Translations under genes and position numbers: made by a program
Notes under the pieces: model-generated
What the model was told of the DNA's origin: nothing
The model's input: the letters and a program-made list of their open reading frames with translations, nothing else
The model's database searches: none
Shown here: positions 1-12,546 of the stretch, in pieces
How positions within the stretch are numbered: position 1 is the first letter of the stretch
How the letters are laid out: each line of letters begins with the position of its first letter
Assembly: GCA_013146195.2 (NCBI GenBank)
Contig: CM028381.1
Span: 101,035,002-101,099,001, forward strand
Direction of reading: 5' to 3'
Length of the DNA: 64,000 nt
DNA from: Codonopsis lanceolata
Lineage: Eukaryota; Streptophyta; Magnoliopsida; Asterales; Campanulaceae

Positions 1-60
1 ACGTTTAGGGTTAGGGTTGGGGTTAGGTTTAGGTTTAGGGTTAAGTTTAGGGTTAGTGTT
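1..60 (+). repeat. Degenerate plant telomere-type repeat
   Basis: The first 60 bases are a run of TTTAGGG and near variants (TTAGGG, TTGGGG, TTAAG). TTTAGGG is the usual plant telomere unit. The run is short and degenerate and is cut by the window edge. It may be an interstitial telomere-like tract or the inner edge of a subtelomere; the sequence cannot tell these apart. Confidence 0.6.
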
Positions 61-79
61 ATGGGTTAGTAAGGGCTTT

Positions 80-1060
80 GTCATGAAAAGAGTGTGGTTG
101 ATTGCTTGGGAGGAAGGCCCATGTATGGACACCAAAAGCTCTGCGTGGACTTTGGATGGACTACAAGGAAAATGGGCAGAACAAGGGGCACGACATTTGG
201 TGGACGCATGGAAGAGGGTTGCTACACAAGGAACGACAAAGGGCAGCCTTGTGCAACTTCAAAAGGGACGGCCACCATAGTCCTTGTTCCCCAAGGACTA
301 GTTAACTTAGGAAATAAATCTGCCACAAGTTTTTATCTGTTTTAGTTCCTAAATTCATTAGTTTCCTATTCTTATTTAAATTGGTTAGGAAGTAGTTTTT
401 TTTTTAATACTAGATAGGTTTTCTTTTCAAGCAAGTTTAGGAGTCTTTTCCAATTAGACTAGGACAATTTTGTAAAGCCTTTTTAAGGCAATCTTCTTCA
501 ATAACACGGCAGATTATTTGGGTGTGCAAACGCATTGCAAAGAACGAGTTTGTTCTTCCTTCGATTATTCTCTCAAGGTGAGTGAAGCCGAGATAGATTA
601 ATCAACGGTATTCTTTACAACAAGTGAGTGAAGCTTGTCCGATGAAACCGATTCTATCCTTCTCTATTTCTTTTTCTTTTTATTTGTTAAGTGGCAGCCT
701 GTTCTCCTTCGAAGGCGGAGCAGTTTTTGGGCAGTATAAACCTCCAACAAACGTGGACAGCTTTGGGACAGCATAGTCCAAAACGTGGGCTGTCTTAGGG
801 GCAGATTAGGCGTGGGATTGGCAAGCATTCTGGACAGCTTTTGAGCGTGGGAATTGCTGGAATTAGGAGGCAGTTTGGGCAGTCCTAAGCTTCATAAAAA
901 ATGTGGCTGTTGCTTGGTTCCTTGGAGTCTTTGGCCAAGGGAGATTGGAGCAGATTGGGAGGGAGTCTTAGGCAGGTTGTTTCTCTTCAAGGGAAACCAA
1001 TTTTGGGCAGTCCATACACACTTAATTCAGGTGTGGGTAAAGGTTGTTAGGTGAAAGTTT
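80..1060 (+). mobile_element. LTR-like retrotransposon relic
   Basis: This stretch has no gene. Its 240-660 part matches, in reverse complement, the insert at about 17,700-18,440 inside the Copia element. Shared landmarks include a TTGGTTAGGAAGT string, a GTGAGTGAAGC string and the CTTTTTAAGGC region. Two diverged copies in opposite orientation, one of them sitting inside another transposon, indicate a dispersed element, most likely an LTR or leader. The copies differ by many substitutions and indels, so this one is old. The boundaries are approximate. Confidence 0.5.
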
Positions 1061-2850
1061 ATTTGTTAGTTGTTAGGTTATAATTGTAAGGGAGAAATTC
1101 TTTTAAAACAAACTATTTTTGGGGCTGTTTTGGGGAGCATATTTCATCCAAGAAACTGAATACAAAGGCTGGAACAGTTTTGCTACTTCAAGCTTCCGTA
1201 TACGCATCACATGTTTATTTTCAGTTTCAATTTCCGATATCTTTTATATTCTTTTCTTTTAAAAAAACTTATTTAATATTCTAGTTGCTAAAAACATAAA
1301 ACTGAACTCTGTAAAATATTATACCCAAGGTCTATTATGCGTGCGTAAGTTAGCCCATGGAAGACCGTCATCCACTCTAGTCTCTGGTATGTGTAATGCG
1401 CAAATTAGCCCATGATGATGAAAGTATCCTTGCTAGGGGGGACTGATTCCTCCTAAAATTATTCAAGTAAGTTCAGACTAGGGAAGTTGTTGTTGCTTGT
1501 GCCTATTAGTATGTACCTTCACGGTGAGATCGATGCAGCCGGAAAGGCTAGTACCAAAAGATAGGAAATAACCTGCTCTAAGTGAAAATTTAAAAGCTGA
1601 CTATGGTCAGGCGGATGATGAAAAATCTGAAGATGGTGTACTGTTCTTCATCGATAACAAGTAGATGATGGGGTTGAGGAAGATGGAAAAGTGAAGGAGT
1701 CGATGAGTGTTGTATTCATGACTGCTGCCCACACAATGCAATCTGCGAAGAAATACATTTCAACGACCCACCTCGTACAGAGTAGTTCATACCAAATTGA
1801 GGAAGCTTTAGGCAATCCATTGAGTTGCTACCATGACTCATTCCCCACAATTTTCAAGAATCCTATGTTTGAGCCACCAACTAAAACCCCATTGGGGAGA
1901 GGAAGGAAGGCTACCTACATTGTTTAACCTAAGTGTGTATTCATTCTATAATGAAATCACACAACAAGATAGCTCAAAAAAACAAGGGTCTAATTGGAAG
2001 GGCAATCGGTTCAAGTTTTCGCAAAAGCAGGTAATGAATTATCGAGACCTTTTGTAAAATTTTTACTAATCAATCGCAAATTGAAAACAAGCACCAAAAA
2101 CTCCCCACAACTACAACAGTTCCACTTATGAAAGAATTATGGGTAGCTAACGAAATCTTTGTACCACACTGCACTTATATTTCCCCATTACCACAAAAAA
2201 AAAAAATCAAGGCACCTCAAGTTCCTTTCAAGTTCACAGAGATGTACAAGAAGCAAACTTATATTTCTCAAGATTGACATGAGCGGCCTAAACAGGAAAT
2301 AATCTAAAATTATCCATTCCTTTTCAAGAGACAACCTGATTCTTCTCCAAAATTTCCATATGTGTGGTTATGTAGTGATGATGCAAGTGCCAGCATTTAA
2401 CTATCAAGAAAAAAAATGCACGAAAGCCAGTGTGATTTTTAACTCATGAGGGGCAGTGAAGAAATGATGAAGATATTGCAAGAAAAAAAAATGAGCCAAT
2501 GCTAAACCAAAGGCCAACCCAGTACACACAAACCAAAACTTATAATATTCTAGGAAAAATGCAATTATGAGGAGAAGAAAATAACATATAACAAGTCAAC
2601 CCAGTACACACAAACCAATCTTACATTTCACTCTTAATTTGCGTGTATCTAAGGATTGTCTCAAGAATAAGTAAAATAAAAAACTACAAACTAAAAAATA
2701 AAATAAAAATCATAAAGAGAAAACTCAAAACCCCAATTATGTAATTTCCTGATCGATTTGCATACAAATTTCGGATTAGCCAGACACAGAATTACAAAAT
2801 GCATAAACCGAAAATATAAAATAAAAAAGAAAAAGCAAGGGAAGCCCAAC
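1061..2850. other. Non-coding stretch, no recognised gene
   Basis: AT-rich sequence with only short open frames, the longest about 78 codons. None carries a motif I recognise. A phrase around 1,590-1,700 reads in part like acidic coding sequence but is interrupted and could not be assigned. I see no RNA gene or transposon terminus. Confidence 0.4.
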
Positions 2851-2854
2851 TCAC

Positions 2855-3238
2855 CAAAACCAGCCAGATGGCAGATTGACTAAGAAGGGGAGGAAGAACG
2901 CCGGGTTTTGAGAAAGAAAGAAGGAGATTGCGGTTGGATCTGGGGGGAGGGTTTGGAGGCGACGAAGGACACCCGGCGGTGTGAGCTAAACAAGAAGCGG
3001 ATGAAGAAGATTCAGGGCACGCCGGGGCTCGCTATTGAGGAGCGATCTAGCGTGAGGCCGGAAAAGAAGACATCGGCTTTGGAGAGGGACGCCGGGTTTT
3101 GAGAAAATCGGGGAGAGAGATAGAGGGATGGCAGTGAGGATGGAGATGAAGATGGCGGTGGCTGTTGAAGATGGCGGGGCCGGCTAGTTCGCCGGAGAAG
3201 AAGAGATGGAATCGGCGATTCTGAGGAGAAGGAGGAGT

Positions 3239-3272
<34 letters not shown>

Positions 3273-3330
3273 CGGCGGCTTTTTCTTTTGGGGATGGGAT
3301 TGAGGTCCCTGCCGGTTGATTTAGGGATTT
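2855..3330 (-). other. CT-rich leader-like segment (possible first exon, minus strand)
   Basis: On the minus strand this GC-richer block starts with a (CT)n tract (GA run at 3,243-3,269 on the plus strand). It continues with repeated TCTCC/CCGCC phrases and ends in a G|GTGAG donor-like step near 2,855. That composition is typical of plant 5' leaders and first exons. The plus-strand 64-codon frame here looks like its shadow. No downstream exon was identified, so this could be the remnant of a promoter/first exon or a non-coding transcript. Confidence 0.3.
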
Positions 3331-3419
3331 AAGAGGGAAAAAAAAAATTGGGCGGTAATATTAATATTTCGGTGGAGGGAGTTTTAATTTTTCGCCAAAT
3401 CCCTTTGTATTTATATATA

Positions 3420-3530
3420 TATATATATAGAAAATAGTATAATCATTTTAATAAATGATATTTTATTATTAAATTAATATTTGAAATATTAATTTAATAA
3501 TATAATATCATTCATTAAAATGATTAGCAT
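3420..3530 (-). repeat. Inverted single copy of the ~140-bp AT-rich repeat
   Basis: In reverse complement this segment matches the core of the tandem units at 7,734-8,575, sharing GATGCTAATCATTTTAAT and the ATTATTAAATTAA block. One inverted copy therefore lies on the far side of the AAT and TTAAG arrays from the direct copies. Confidence 0.7.
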
Positions 3531-4167
<637 letters not shown>

Positions 4168-7100
4168 GGTCTATCGTACTCCATTATACCATTTCGCTAA
4201 TAGACGTATAGTGTTTCATGTTATAATGGTAATAATTACGTTATGTTAAGTTAAGTTAAGTTAAGTTAAGTTATGTTACGTTAAGTTAAGCTAAGTTAAG
4301 CTAAGTTAAGTTAAGTTAAGCTACATTACGTTCAAGCTAAGTTAAGTTACGTTACGTTAAGTTAAGTTCAGTTACGTTAAGTTAAGTTACGTTAAGTTAA
4401 GTTACGTTAAGTTAAGTTATGTTATGTTAAGTTACGTTACGTTAAGTTAAGTTACGTTACGTTAAGTTAACATTTCCCCAATAGGCGTAGCGTGTTTTCA
4501 TGTTATAACGGTCAATCGTACTCCATTATACCATTTCGCCAATAGGCGTAGCGTGTTTTCATGTTATAATGATCCATCTTACTCCATTATAACATTTCGC
4601 CAATAGACGTAGCGTGTTTTCATGTTATAATGGTCTATCGTACTCCATTATACCATTTCGCCAATAGGCGTATCGTGTTTCATGTTATAATGGTCTAAGT
4701 TCTGTTATGTTAAGTTATAATGGTCTAAGTTCAGTTATGTTAAGTTACGTTAAGTTAAGTTACGTTAAGTTAAGTTAAGTTAAGTTAAGTTACGTTAAGT
4801 TAAGTTAAGTTACGTTACATTAAGTTAAGTTAAGTTACGCTACGTTAAGTTAAGTTAAGTTAAGTTAAGTTAAGTTAAGTTAAGTTAAGTTAAGTTAAGT
4901 TAAGTTAAGTTACGTTAAGTTAAGTTAAGTTAAGTTAAGTTAAGCTAATAGCCGTCGCGTGTTTTCATGTTATAATAGTCCATCGTAGTCCATTATAACA
5001 TTTCGCCATTAATAGGCGTAACGTGTTTTTATGTTATAATGGTCCATCGTACTCCATTATACCATTTCGCCAATAGCCGTCGCGTGTTTTCATGTTATAA
5101 TGATCCATCGTAGTCCATTATACCATTTCGCCAATAGGCGTAGCGTGTTTTTATGTTAAGTTAAGTTAAGTTAAGTTAAGTTAAGTTAAGTTAAGTTACG
5201 TTTAAGTTAAGTTAAGTTACGTTACGTTAAGCTATGTTAAGTTACGTTACGTTAAGCTAAGTTAAGTTAAGTTAAGTTATGCTAAGTTAAGTTAAGTTAA
5301 GTTATGCTAAGTTACGTTTAAGTTAAGTTAAGTTACGTTACGTTAAGCTAAGTTAAGTTAAGTTAAGTTATGCTAAGTTAAGTTAAGTTAAGTTACGTTA
5401 AGTTACGTTACGTTAAGCTAAGTTAAGTTATGTTACGTTAAGCTAATTTAAGTTATGTTACGTTAAGTTAAATTAAGTTACGTTAAGTTAAGTTAAGTTA
5501 AGTTATGTTATGTTACGTTAAGTTAAGTTACGTTACATTATGCTAAGTTAAGTTATGTTACGTTAAGTTAAGTTAAGTTAAGTTACGTTAAGTTAAGTTA
5601 AGTTAAGTTAAGTAAAGTTAAGTTAAGTTACGTTAAGTTAAGTTACGTTAAGTTAAGTTAAGTTAAGTTAAGTTATGTTAAGTTAAGTTACGTTACGTTT
5701 AAGTTAAGTTAAGTTATGTTAAGTTAAGTTAAGTGAAGTTAAGTTAAGTTAAGTTAAGTTATGTTAAGTTAAGTTAAGCTAAGTTAAGTTAAGTTAAGTT
5801 AAGTTAAGTTAAGTTAAGTTAAGTTAAGTTAAGTTAAGTTAAGTTAAGTTAAGTTAAGTTAAGTTAAGTTAAGTTAAGTTAAGTTAAGTTAAGTTAAGTT
5901 AAGTTAAGTTACGTTAAGTTAAGTTAAGTACGTTAAGTTAAGTTAAGTTAAGTTAAGTTAAGTTAAGTTAAGTTAAGTTAAGTTAAGTTAAGTTAAGTTA
6001 AGTTAAGTTAAGTTAAGTTAAGTTAAGTTAAGTTAAGTTAAGTTAAGTTAAGTTAAGTTAAGTTAAGTTAAGTTAAGTTAAGTTAAGTTAAATTAAGAAG
6101 TTAAGTTAAGTTAAGTTAAGTTAAGTTAAGTTGAAGTTAAGTTAAGTTAAGTTAAGTTAAGTTAAGTTAAGTTAAGTTAAGTTAAGTTAAGTTAAGTTAA
6201 GTTAAGTTAAGTTAAGTTAAGTTAAATTAAGTTACGTTACGTTTAAGTTAAGTTAAGTTAAGTTAAGTTACGTTACAAGAAGTTAAAGTTAAGTTAGAGT
6301 TAGTTAAGTTATTAAGTTATGTTAAAGTTAAAGTTAAGTTAAGTTAAGTTAAGTTAAGTTAAGTTAAGTTAAGCTAAGTTAAGTTAAGTTAAGTTAAGTT
6401 AAGTTAAGTTATGTTAAGTTAAGTTAAGTTAAGTTAAGTTACGTTAAGTTAAGGATTAAGTTAAGTTAAAGAAGTTAAGTTAAGTTAAGTTAAGTTAAGT
6501 TAAGAAAGTTAATTAGCTAAGTTAAGTTAAGCTAAAGGTAAGTTAAGTTAAGTTAAGTTAAGAAAGTTAAGTTAAGTTAAGTTAAGTTAGAAGTTAAAAT
6601 TAAGTTAAGTTAAGTTAAGTTAAGTTAAGTTAAGTTAAGAGTTAAGTTACGTTCGTTTAAGAATACGTTAAAGTTAAGTTAAGTTAAGTTAAGTTAAGTT
6701 AAGTTAAGTTAAGTGCGTTAAGTTTAAGTTAAGTTAAGTTAAGTTAAGTTGAGTTACGTTCGTTAAGTTACATTAAGGTTAATTAAGTTAAGTTACGTTA
6801 GAGTTAAGTTAAGTTAAGTTAAGCTAGATTAAGTTGAGTTGGTGCAGTTAGTTAAGTTTTAGTTAAGTTAAGTTACGTTAAGTTAAGTTAAAGTTAAGTT
6901 AAGTTAAGTTAAGTTAAAGTTAAGTTAAGTTAAACTAAGTTAATTTAAGTTAAGTTAAGTTATGTTAAGTTAAGTTAAGTTAAGAAGTTACGTTAAGTTA
7001 AGTTAAGTTAAGTTAAGTTAAGTTAAGTTAAGTTAAGTTAAGTTACGTTAAGTTAAGTTGAGTTAAGATTATGTTATATTAAAGTTAAGTTAAGTTAAGT

Positions 7101-7173
7101 TAAGTTAAGTTAAGTTAAGTTAAGTTAAGTTAAGTTACATTACGTTTAAAGTAAGTTAAGTTATGTTACGTTT
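4168..7173. repeat. TTAAG pentamer satellite with interspersed ~60-bp hairpin repeats
   Basis: Mostly a pentanucleotide array (TTAAG, equivalent to AAGTT) with TTACG, TTATG and CTAAG variants. Clusters of a ~60-bp unit containing TTCATGTTATAATGG and CCATTATACCATTTCGCC interrupt it at about 4,168-4,230, 4,470-4,730 and 4,945-5,155. Each 60-mer holds a near-palindrome (ATAATGG with CCATTAT), so it can form a hairpin. The array becomes more degenerate from about 6,270 and runs into the assembly gap, so its true length is unknown. Confidence 0.95.
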
Positions 7174-7273
7174 NNNNNNNNNNNNNNNNNNNNNNNNNNN
7201 NNNNNNNNNNNNNNNNNNNNNNNNNNNNNNNNNNNNNNNNNNNNNNNNNNNNNNNNNNNNNNNNNNNNNNNNN
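7174..7273. other. Assembly gap (100 N)
   Basis: Exactly 100 N bases, a conventional placeholder for a gap of unknown size. It falls inside the satellite, so the array was probably collapsed during assembly. Confidence 0.98.
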
Positions 7274-7733
7274 TTCATGTTATAACGGTTAATCAGACTC
7301 CATTATACCATTTCACCAATAGGCGTAAGTGTTTTCATGTTATAATGGTCAATTGTACTCCATTATAACATTTCACCAATGTGAGCGTGTTTTCATGTTA
7401 TAATGGTCATCGTACTCCATTATACCATTTCGCTAATAGACGATCGTGTTTCATGTTATAATGGTTCATCGCTATGTTAAGCTGTTAAGTTGCTAAGTTA
7501 ACGCTACGCTTGTTGAGTTGCCACGCCACGCTAAGCTGTTGTTACGCCACGCTAAGTTGCTTGCTGTTGCTAAGTTACATTATGTTTAAGCTTTTAGTTG
7601 CTTAAGTCACTTGTTGAAGCCGCTGCTGCCGCTGCTTGCTGCTGTCATGCCAAACCTGCTTGTTACGTTAGTTGTTAAGTTGCTAAATTGTTGTTGTTAT
7701 TACGTTTAACGTTACGTTAAGTTACGTTACGTT
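7274..7733. repeat. 60-bp repeat copies fading into degenerate pentamer sequence
   Basis: Positions 7,274-7,470 hold three further copies of the ~60-bp hairpin repeat, each losing a base or two relative to the copies left of the gap. Positions 7,471-7,733 are a degraded version of the pentamer array in which GCTGTT and GCTAAG phrases replace the clean TTAAG. No gene is present. Confidence 0.8.
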
Positions 7734-8575
7734 GTTGTAATGTGAATGTTTTAATTTTTGTAATTATATTGATGCTAATCATTTTAATTATTGATATTAT
7801 ATTATTAAATTAACATTTAAATTTTAATTTAATTTAATATGTTAATACGTTAAGTTGTTGTAATGTGAATGTTTTAATTTTTGTAATTATATTGATGCTA
7901 ATCATTTTAATTATTGATATATATTATTAAATTAACATTTCAAATATTATTTTAATTTAATTTCAATTTAAGTTTACGTTACGTTAAGTTACGTTAAGTT
8001 AAGTTAAGAATTAAGTTGTAATGTGAATGTTTTATTTTTGTAATTATATTGATGCTAATCATTTTAATTATTGATATTATATTATTAAATTAACATTTCA
8101 AATATTATTTTAATTTAATTTCAATTTAAGTTTACGTTACGTTACGTTAAGTTAAGTTGTAATGTGAATGTTTTAATTTTTGTAATTATATTGATGCTAA
8201 TCATTTTAATTATTGATATTATATTATTAAATTAACATTTCAAATATTATTTTAATTTAATTTCAATTTAATTTTTTACGTTATTACGTTAACGTTAAGT
8301 TAAGTTAAGTTAAGTTAAGTTGTAATGTGAATGTTTATTTTTTGTAATTATATTGATGTTAATCATTTTAATTATTGATATTATATTATTAAATTAACAT
8401 TTCAAATATTATTTTAATTTAATTTCAATTTAAGTTAACGTTAAGTTACGTTAAGTTGTAATTTGAATGTTTTATTTTTTGTAATTATATTGATGCTAAT
8501 CATTTTAATTATTGATATTATATTATTAAATTAACATTTCAAATATTAATTTAATTTAATTTCAATTTAATTTCA
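7734..8575 (+). repeat. Six tandem copies of a ~140-bp AT-rich satellite unit
   Basis: Units begin with GTTGTAATGTGAATG (GTTGTAATTTGAATG in the last) near 7,734, 7,855, 8,015, 8,156, 8,319 and 8,455. All share a conserved GATGCTAATCATTTTAATTA core (one base changed in the fifth copy). Spacing varies from about 121 to 163 bp because different numbers of TTAAG/TTACG pentamers sit between the units. The array is thus a composite of the AT-rich unit and the pentamer satellite. Confidence 0.9.
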
Positions 8576-8619
8576 TGTATTTTTGATATTTTATATTAAT
8601 TAGAATTCAATTTAATTTT

Positions 8620-9211
8620 TCATTATCAGTGATGGAAATTCAATTTTAATTAAATTTTAAACGCCTTTTAGCGGAATTTTCCGTCATTGAAATTCAATTT
8701 TAATTAAATTTTAATTGCCTTTAGCGACGAATTTTCCGTCATTGATCAATTTTAATTAAATTTTAAGCGCTTTAGCGACGAATTTTCCGTCGCTGAAATT
8801 CAATTTTAATTAATTTTTAAAAGCCTTTAGCGACGGAAATTTCCGTCGCTGAAATTCAATTTTAATTAATTTTTAAAATCCTTTAGCGACGGAATTTTCC
8901 GTCGCTGAAAATAAAATCGAAATTAATTTCTGAAATATTCAGCGACGGAAAATTCCGTCGCTAAAGGTCACCTTTAGCGACGGAAAATTCGCCACTGATA
9001 AATTCCGTCGCGATGTTCAATTCGCTAATGATTAATTCCGTCGCTGATTCCATCGCTAAAGGTGGCCTTCAGCGACGGAAAATTCTGTCGCTGATAAATT
9101 CCGTCGCTAATGGTCAATTCCGTCGCTAAAGGTAAAATTTCGTCGCTAATCAGCGACGAAAAATTTCCGTCGCTAAGAATTCCGTCGCTGAAGGCACTGT
9201 TTCTAGTAGTG
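8620..9211. mobile_element. CACTA (En/Spm-type) transposon end with subterminal hairpins
   Basis: The segment ends at 9,211 in TTCTAGTAGTG, whose reverse complement is CACTACTAGAA, the classic CACTA terminus. Inside it the motif AGCGACGGAA and its complement TTCCGTCGCT recur more than a dozen times, many as back-to-back palindromes. This is how subterminal transposase-binding repeats of plant CACTA elements look. The opposite terminus and any transposase gene are absent, so this is a truncated or solo end. Confidence 0.75.
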
Positions 9212-10870
9212 GGCGAGGTGAGTGCGTTTCTTGGTGATGGAGATAACGGTGTTGACGACTGCAAGGATAATGGTGTTAGGGGCGGTGATGACGGTGATTG
9301 TAGGGACGACATTGGTGGTTTAGATGAAATACAACATTGTGAGATTTCCAAATAATCAAATTTTCAAAGATCCATATGAGTTTCAATTTCAATTTGAAAA
9401 TTTGAAAAATTTAAAAATTGAATTTGAGTTTATAAAAAGTGAAATTGAAGGTTGTGGTGGTGGTGTGTCCATAAATGATGGCTTTGCAGATGAGTTACTT
9501 TGAAGGTAGGAGTAAGGAGTTAGAAAATGAAATAAAATCAAATCAAAAATTAACTTTTGTGCTAATGGTGAAATTTGAGGTGGTAGCGGTAGTGAGTCTA
9601 TGAATAATGAGGTTGACGAAAGAAAGTGAAGGATGAAATAATAAATTGAATAGAATCTAAATTTCATTTTTTTTGAGTAATACATTTTTTTTCGCCTTTG
9701 AATTTAAAATGAGACAAAGTATAACTATTGAAATAATTATTTATTATTTTAATTAAAATATATTTTAAATATCAAATGACAAACTAAATTATGAAAATAT
9801 AATCAAATCTCACGTTGCGTCACAAGTAAAATATGACCAAAATAATCCTAACATGTATGATTTTTCATTACTATTTTTAACACCCATGAACGGGAGAGGA
9901 CAAAGTCGGACAAATATAAAAATTGTGTATGAAAGTGAGACTTCATAGGTTGGGAAAGACATTATTAGAGGTATATGAAAAAAATGTAACTATAACAATA
10001 CATTTGTTGGTGAGTATCAAGATATTAGATACGTATGTAGCATGTTTACTAATTACTTGTGAATAATCTAAGAAAATGCGTTAAGGCAAGGTGATATAAT
10101 GTCAAGAAGATTAAAAAAAATGGAGAACTTCGTTGACAAATCTTTGCGTTTTGTTAGAGAATGACACTAGAATCTATAGGAGATACGTTTGAAGAAATCA
10201 GTTCGATTTAATGGAAGCTAAATATATTTTATTGTTTCCATTTTAGCAAGGCAAGGTGAACGTATTTCTTGGTGGTGGTGATACCCATGGTGGTAGTTGC
10301 AGGGATGCTGGTGGTGATGATTAGGGGTAGTGGTGGGGGCGATTGTAACCATGACAGTGGTGGTTTAGGTGTGGAATACGATATTGTTAGATTTCCAAAT
10401 CATCAATTTTTCAAATCTTCATATGGGTTTGAGTTTCAATCATCAAATTTAAAAATTTAAAAAATTGAATTTAGGTTTGTAAATAGTGAAATTTAAGATT
10501 CTGGTGGTGGTGGGTCTATAAATGATGAGTTTTGCATATGTGTTTATTTGAACGAAGGAATAAGAAATTAGACAAAGAAATAAAATAAAAATAAAAAAAA
10601 TTGATTTTTGGGTTAATGATGTTATTTGAGGTGGTAGTGGTGGTAATGGTGGTGGGTCTATGAGAGATGAGGTTGATGGAAGAAAATGAAGGATAGGAAA
10701 AATAAATTAAATAACTTCTAAATTTCATTTTTTTTAGAGTAATGTATTTTTTTAACTTTAAATTTAAATATGATACAAATTATAATTACAACATTGCTAG
10801 CCTTACAACTAATTTTATAACTTTCCTTACAACTACTAAGTCTTGTAAGGATAGTATTTTCCTTATAATT
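9212..10870. repeat. Diverged ~1-kb duplication (9.21-9.73 kb and 10.25-10.76 kb)
   Basis: Positions 9,212-9,725 and 10,253-10,760 align along their length: both run through GGTGATG-rich sequence, an AGATTTCCAAAT phrase, a TGAGGTGGTAG phrase and end in TAAATTTCATTTTTTT. The copies are about 1,035 bp apart and clearly diverged. A second shared block (about 9,740-9,960) reappears at 12,225-12,480, with ACGGGAG and GGACAAAGT in common. The short frames in this region have no recognisable domain. Confidence 0.7.
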
Positions 10871-10871
10871 A

Positions 10872-12217
10872 TACCAAATTACAATCTCTCCCCCAAAAGT
10901 ATCCACCAAATCACATAGTGCACCTCAACCTAAGGTTTGTCCCATAATGATATCTGACATTATATTTTTTCATATTTTTCACCCTAGCCGCGACAACGGT
11001 TAGAAAAGTCACGTTAAATAACACGTGGTCTTCCACGATGTTAACTCGAGGGAAATATTAGGAATTCGATGTAAACTTTGGGGTGCTTAAAGATCAAATG
11101 TTAAAATGGAGTGGGATCCACAATTCCATTTTTTCCTACTGAAAAAAAATCTAGAGAAAAGACCACCCATTTTTTTCGATCTTCACTCTCCATAACAAAA
11201 ATTAACCCATAACCCGATCTTGATTTTGTCCACTCCCTCCAAATTTTCTTTTAAATTTCTCTCTTAACCCAGATGATAGATATACATTTTTCCATTTCAT
11301 TGTCAATTTTCTTATCTTGATAATGAAAACAAAGTAAACGAAAGATATGAAAAAAAAAAAAAAAACTCTTACCCATAGTTACATGTCTTCATCTTCAATT
11401 TCATGTATGAAATTGGATCCAGATACCCACCTTCTCTGGTGAAACCCATCCACCACCAAAATCAATCAATTTGTCATCACCCTTCATCCTCTTACATGAC
11501 TTTACATTTATTTTATATCTCCTAATTCTTTAAATAAACCAACCTGACTGCCATAGCAACTTTTTTGAGGTCAAAATCATCTAAAGTTATAGCTTCTTCA
11601 ACATCTTCTCAATTTTGATACTTTAAATCATATGCATATCGGTCGTATGCCCAATTTTCTCCCGCAAAATTGAAGAGTATTTTAATAAAACCTACAACTA
11701 TTTCTCTCTATTCAAGCTCATCTCTCTCTCTTTGATGAACTTGTAAATAAGGTTTATGAGTTTTCTGTCAATTGCATGTTTTTTCAAGGGTTTTTAGTAA
11801 GTATACTCTATAGCCTTTAATTTCTACTTTAAGCACGACTTTTGCAGGGGAGAGAATGAGGGAGATCGGAGATGGAGCTTGGCTAGAATCGAAGGAGGAC
11901 GACACTAGAGTTATGATAGGCGTGACCAGAGTGAGAAGGGTTTGGGCTGGATATGAGAACTTGCACCCAGAGATGGTGGTGGCTATGGTGGGGCTAACTG
12001 GAGATTGTAGCTATATACTCCTTAACAAGATAAGAGAAATGACATTTTCACCCCGTACGTGGAAGACCAATGTTATTTAAAGTGAATTTTCTAACGTCCG
12101 TCAGTGGTAGGGTGGAAAATGGGGGGATGTAAAGTTAGATATCATTATGAGACAAACTTTACATAGGGGTAAACTATACGATTTTGTGGATACTTTGGGG
12201 GGAATTTTAATTTGGCC
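10872..12217. mobile_element. Non-autonomous MULE-like element with inverted termini
   Basis: The left end (TACCAAATTACAATC...AAAGTATCCACCAAATC) matches the reverse complement of the right end (GGCCAAATTAAAATT...AAAGTATCCACAAAATC) over roughly 55 bp. The flanks are TTATAATTA at 10,863-10,871 and CTATAATTA at 12,218-12,226, a 9-bp target-site duplication with one mismatch. A 9-bp duplication is characteristic of Mutator-like elements. The interior (11,150-12,160) holds a 74-codon plus-strand frame with no recognised domain and no transposase. Confidence 0.65.
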
Positions 12218-12546
12218 CTATAATTATTTTTGAATTATTAAAATAATTATTTTTATTTTTATTTTTATTTAAAAATATATTCTAAATACTAAATGATTAA
12301 TTAAATACTGAATTTATAGCCAATTCCCATTTTGTGTGCCAAGCAAAATGACCAAAATAATATTCATGTGACATGCACATGGCATTTTCCGTTACTATTT
12401 TTAACGCCCATAGACGGGAGGGGACAAAGTTGGACAAATAGCTAAATAAGTTATGAAAGTGAGACACTTCGTAGGTTGGGGTGCAATGTGAGATTTGATG
12501 TGTAATTTTGGGAGCTAATCATATTTTGGCCCCATTGAAATTAGTC

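Noticed and set aside
1..60. True chromosome end (telomere)
   Set aside because: The repeat is too short and degenerate, and the window edge prevents seeing whether it continues.
2908..3102. 64-codon basic protein on the plus strand
   Set aside because: Composition mirrors a CT-rich minus-strand leader; no domain and no supporting context.
4470..5155. CRISPR-like array (regular repeats with spacers)
   Set aside because: The spacers are pentamer satellite, the spacing is irregular and the genome is eukaryotic.
4168..7173. TTAAG array as an alternative telomere
   Set aside because: It is interstitial, mixed with a 60-bp repeat and variants, and differs from all plant telomere motifs I know.
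11856..12080. 74-codon frame inside the MULE-like element
   Set aside because: No similarity to a transposase or known gene could be recognised; length is within chance expectation.
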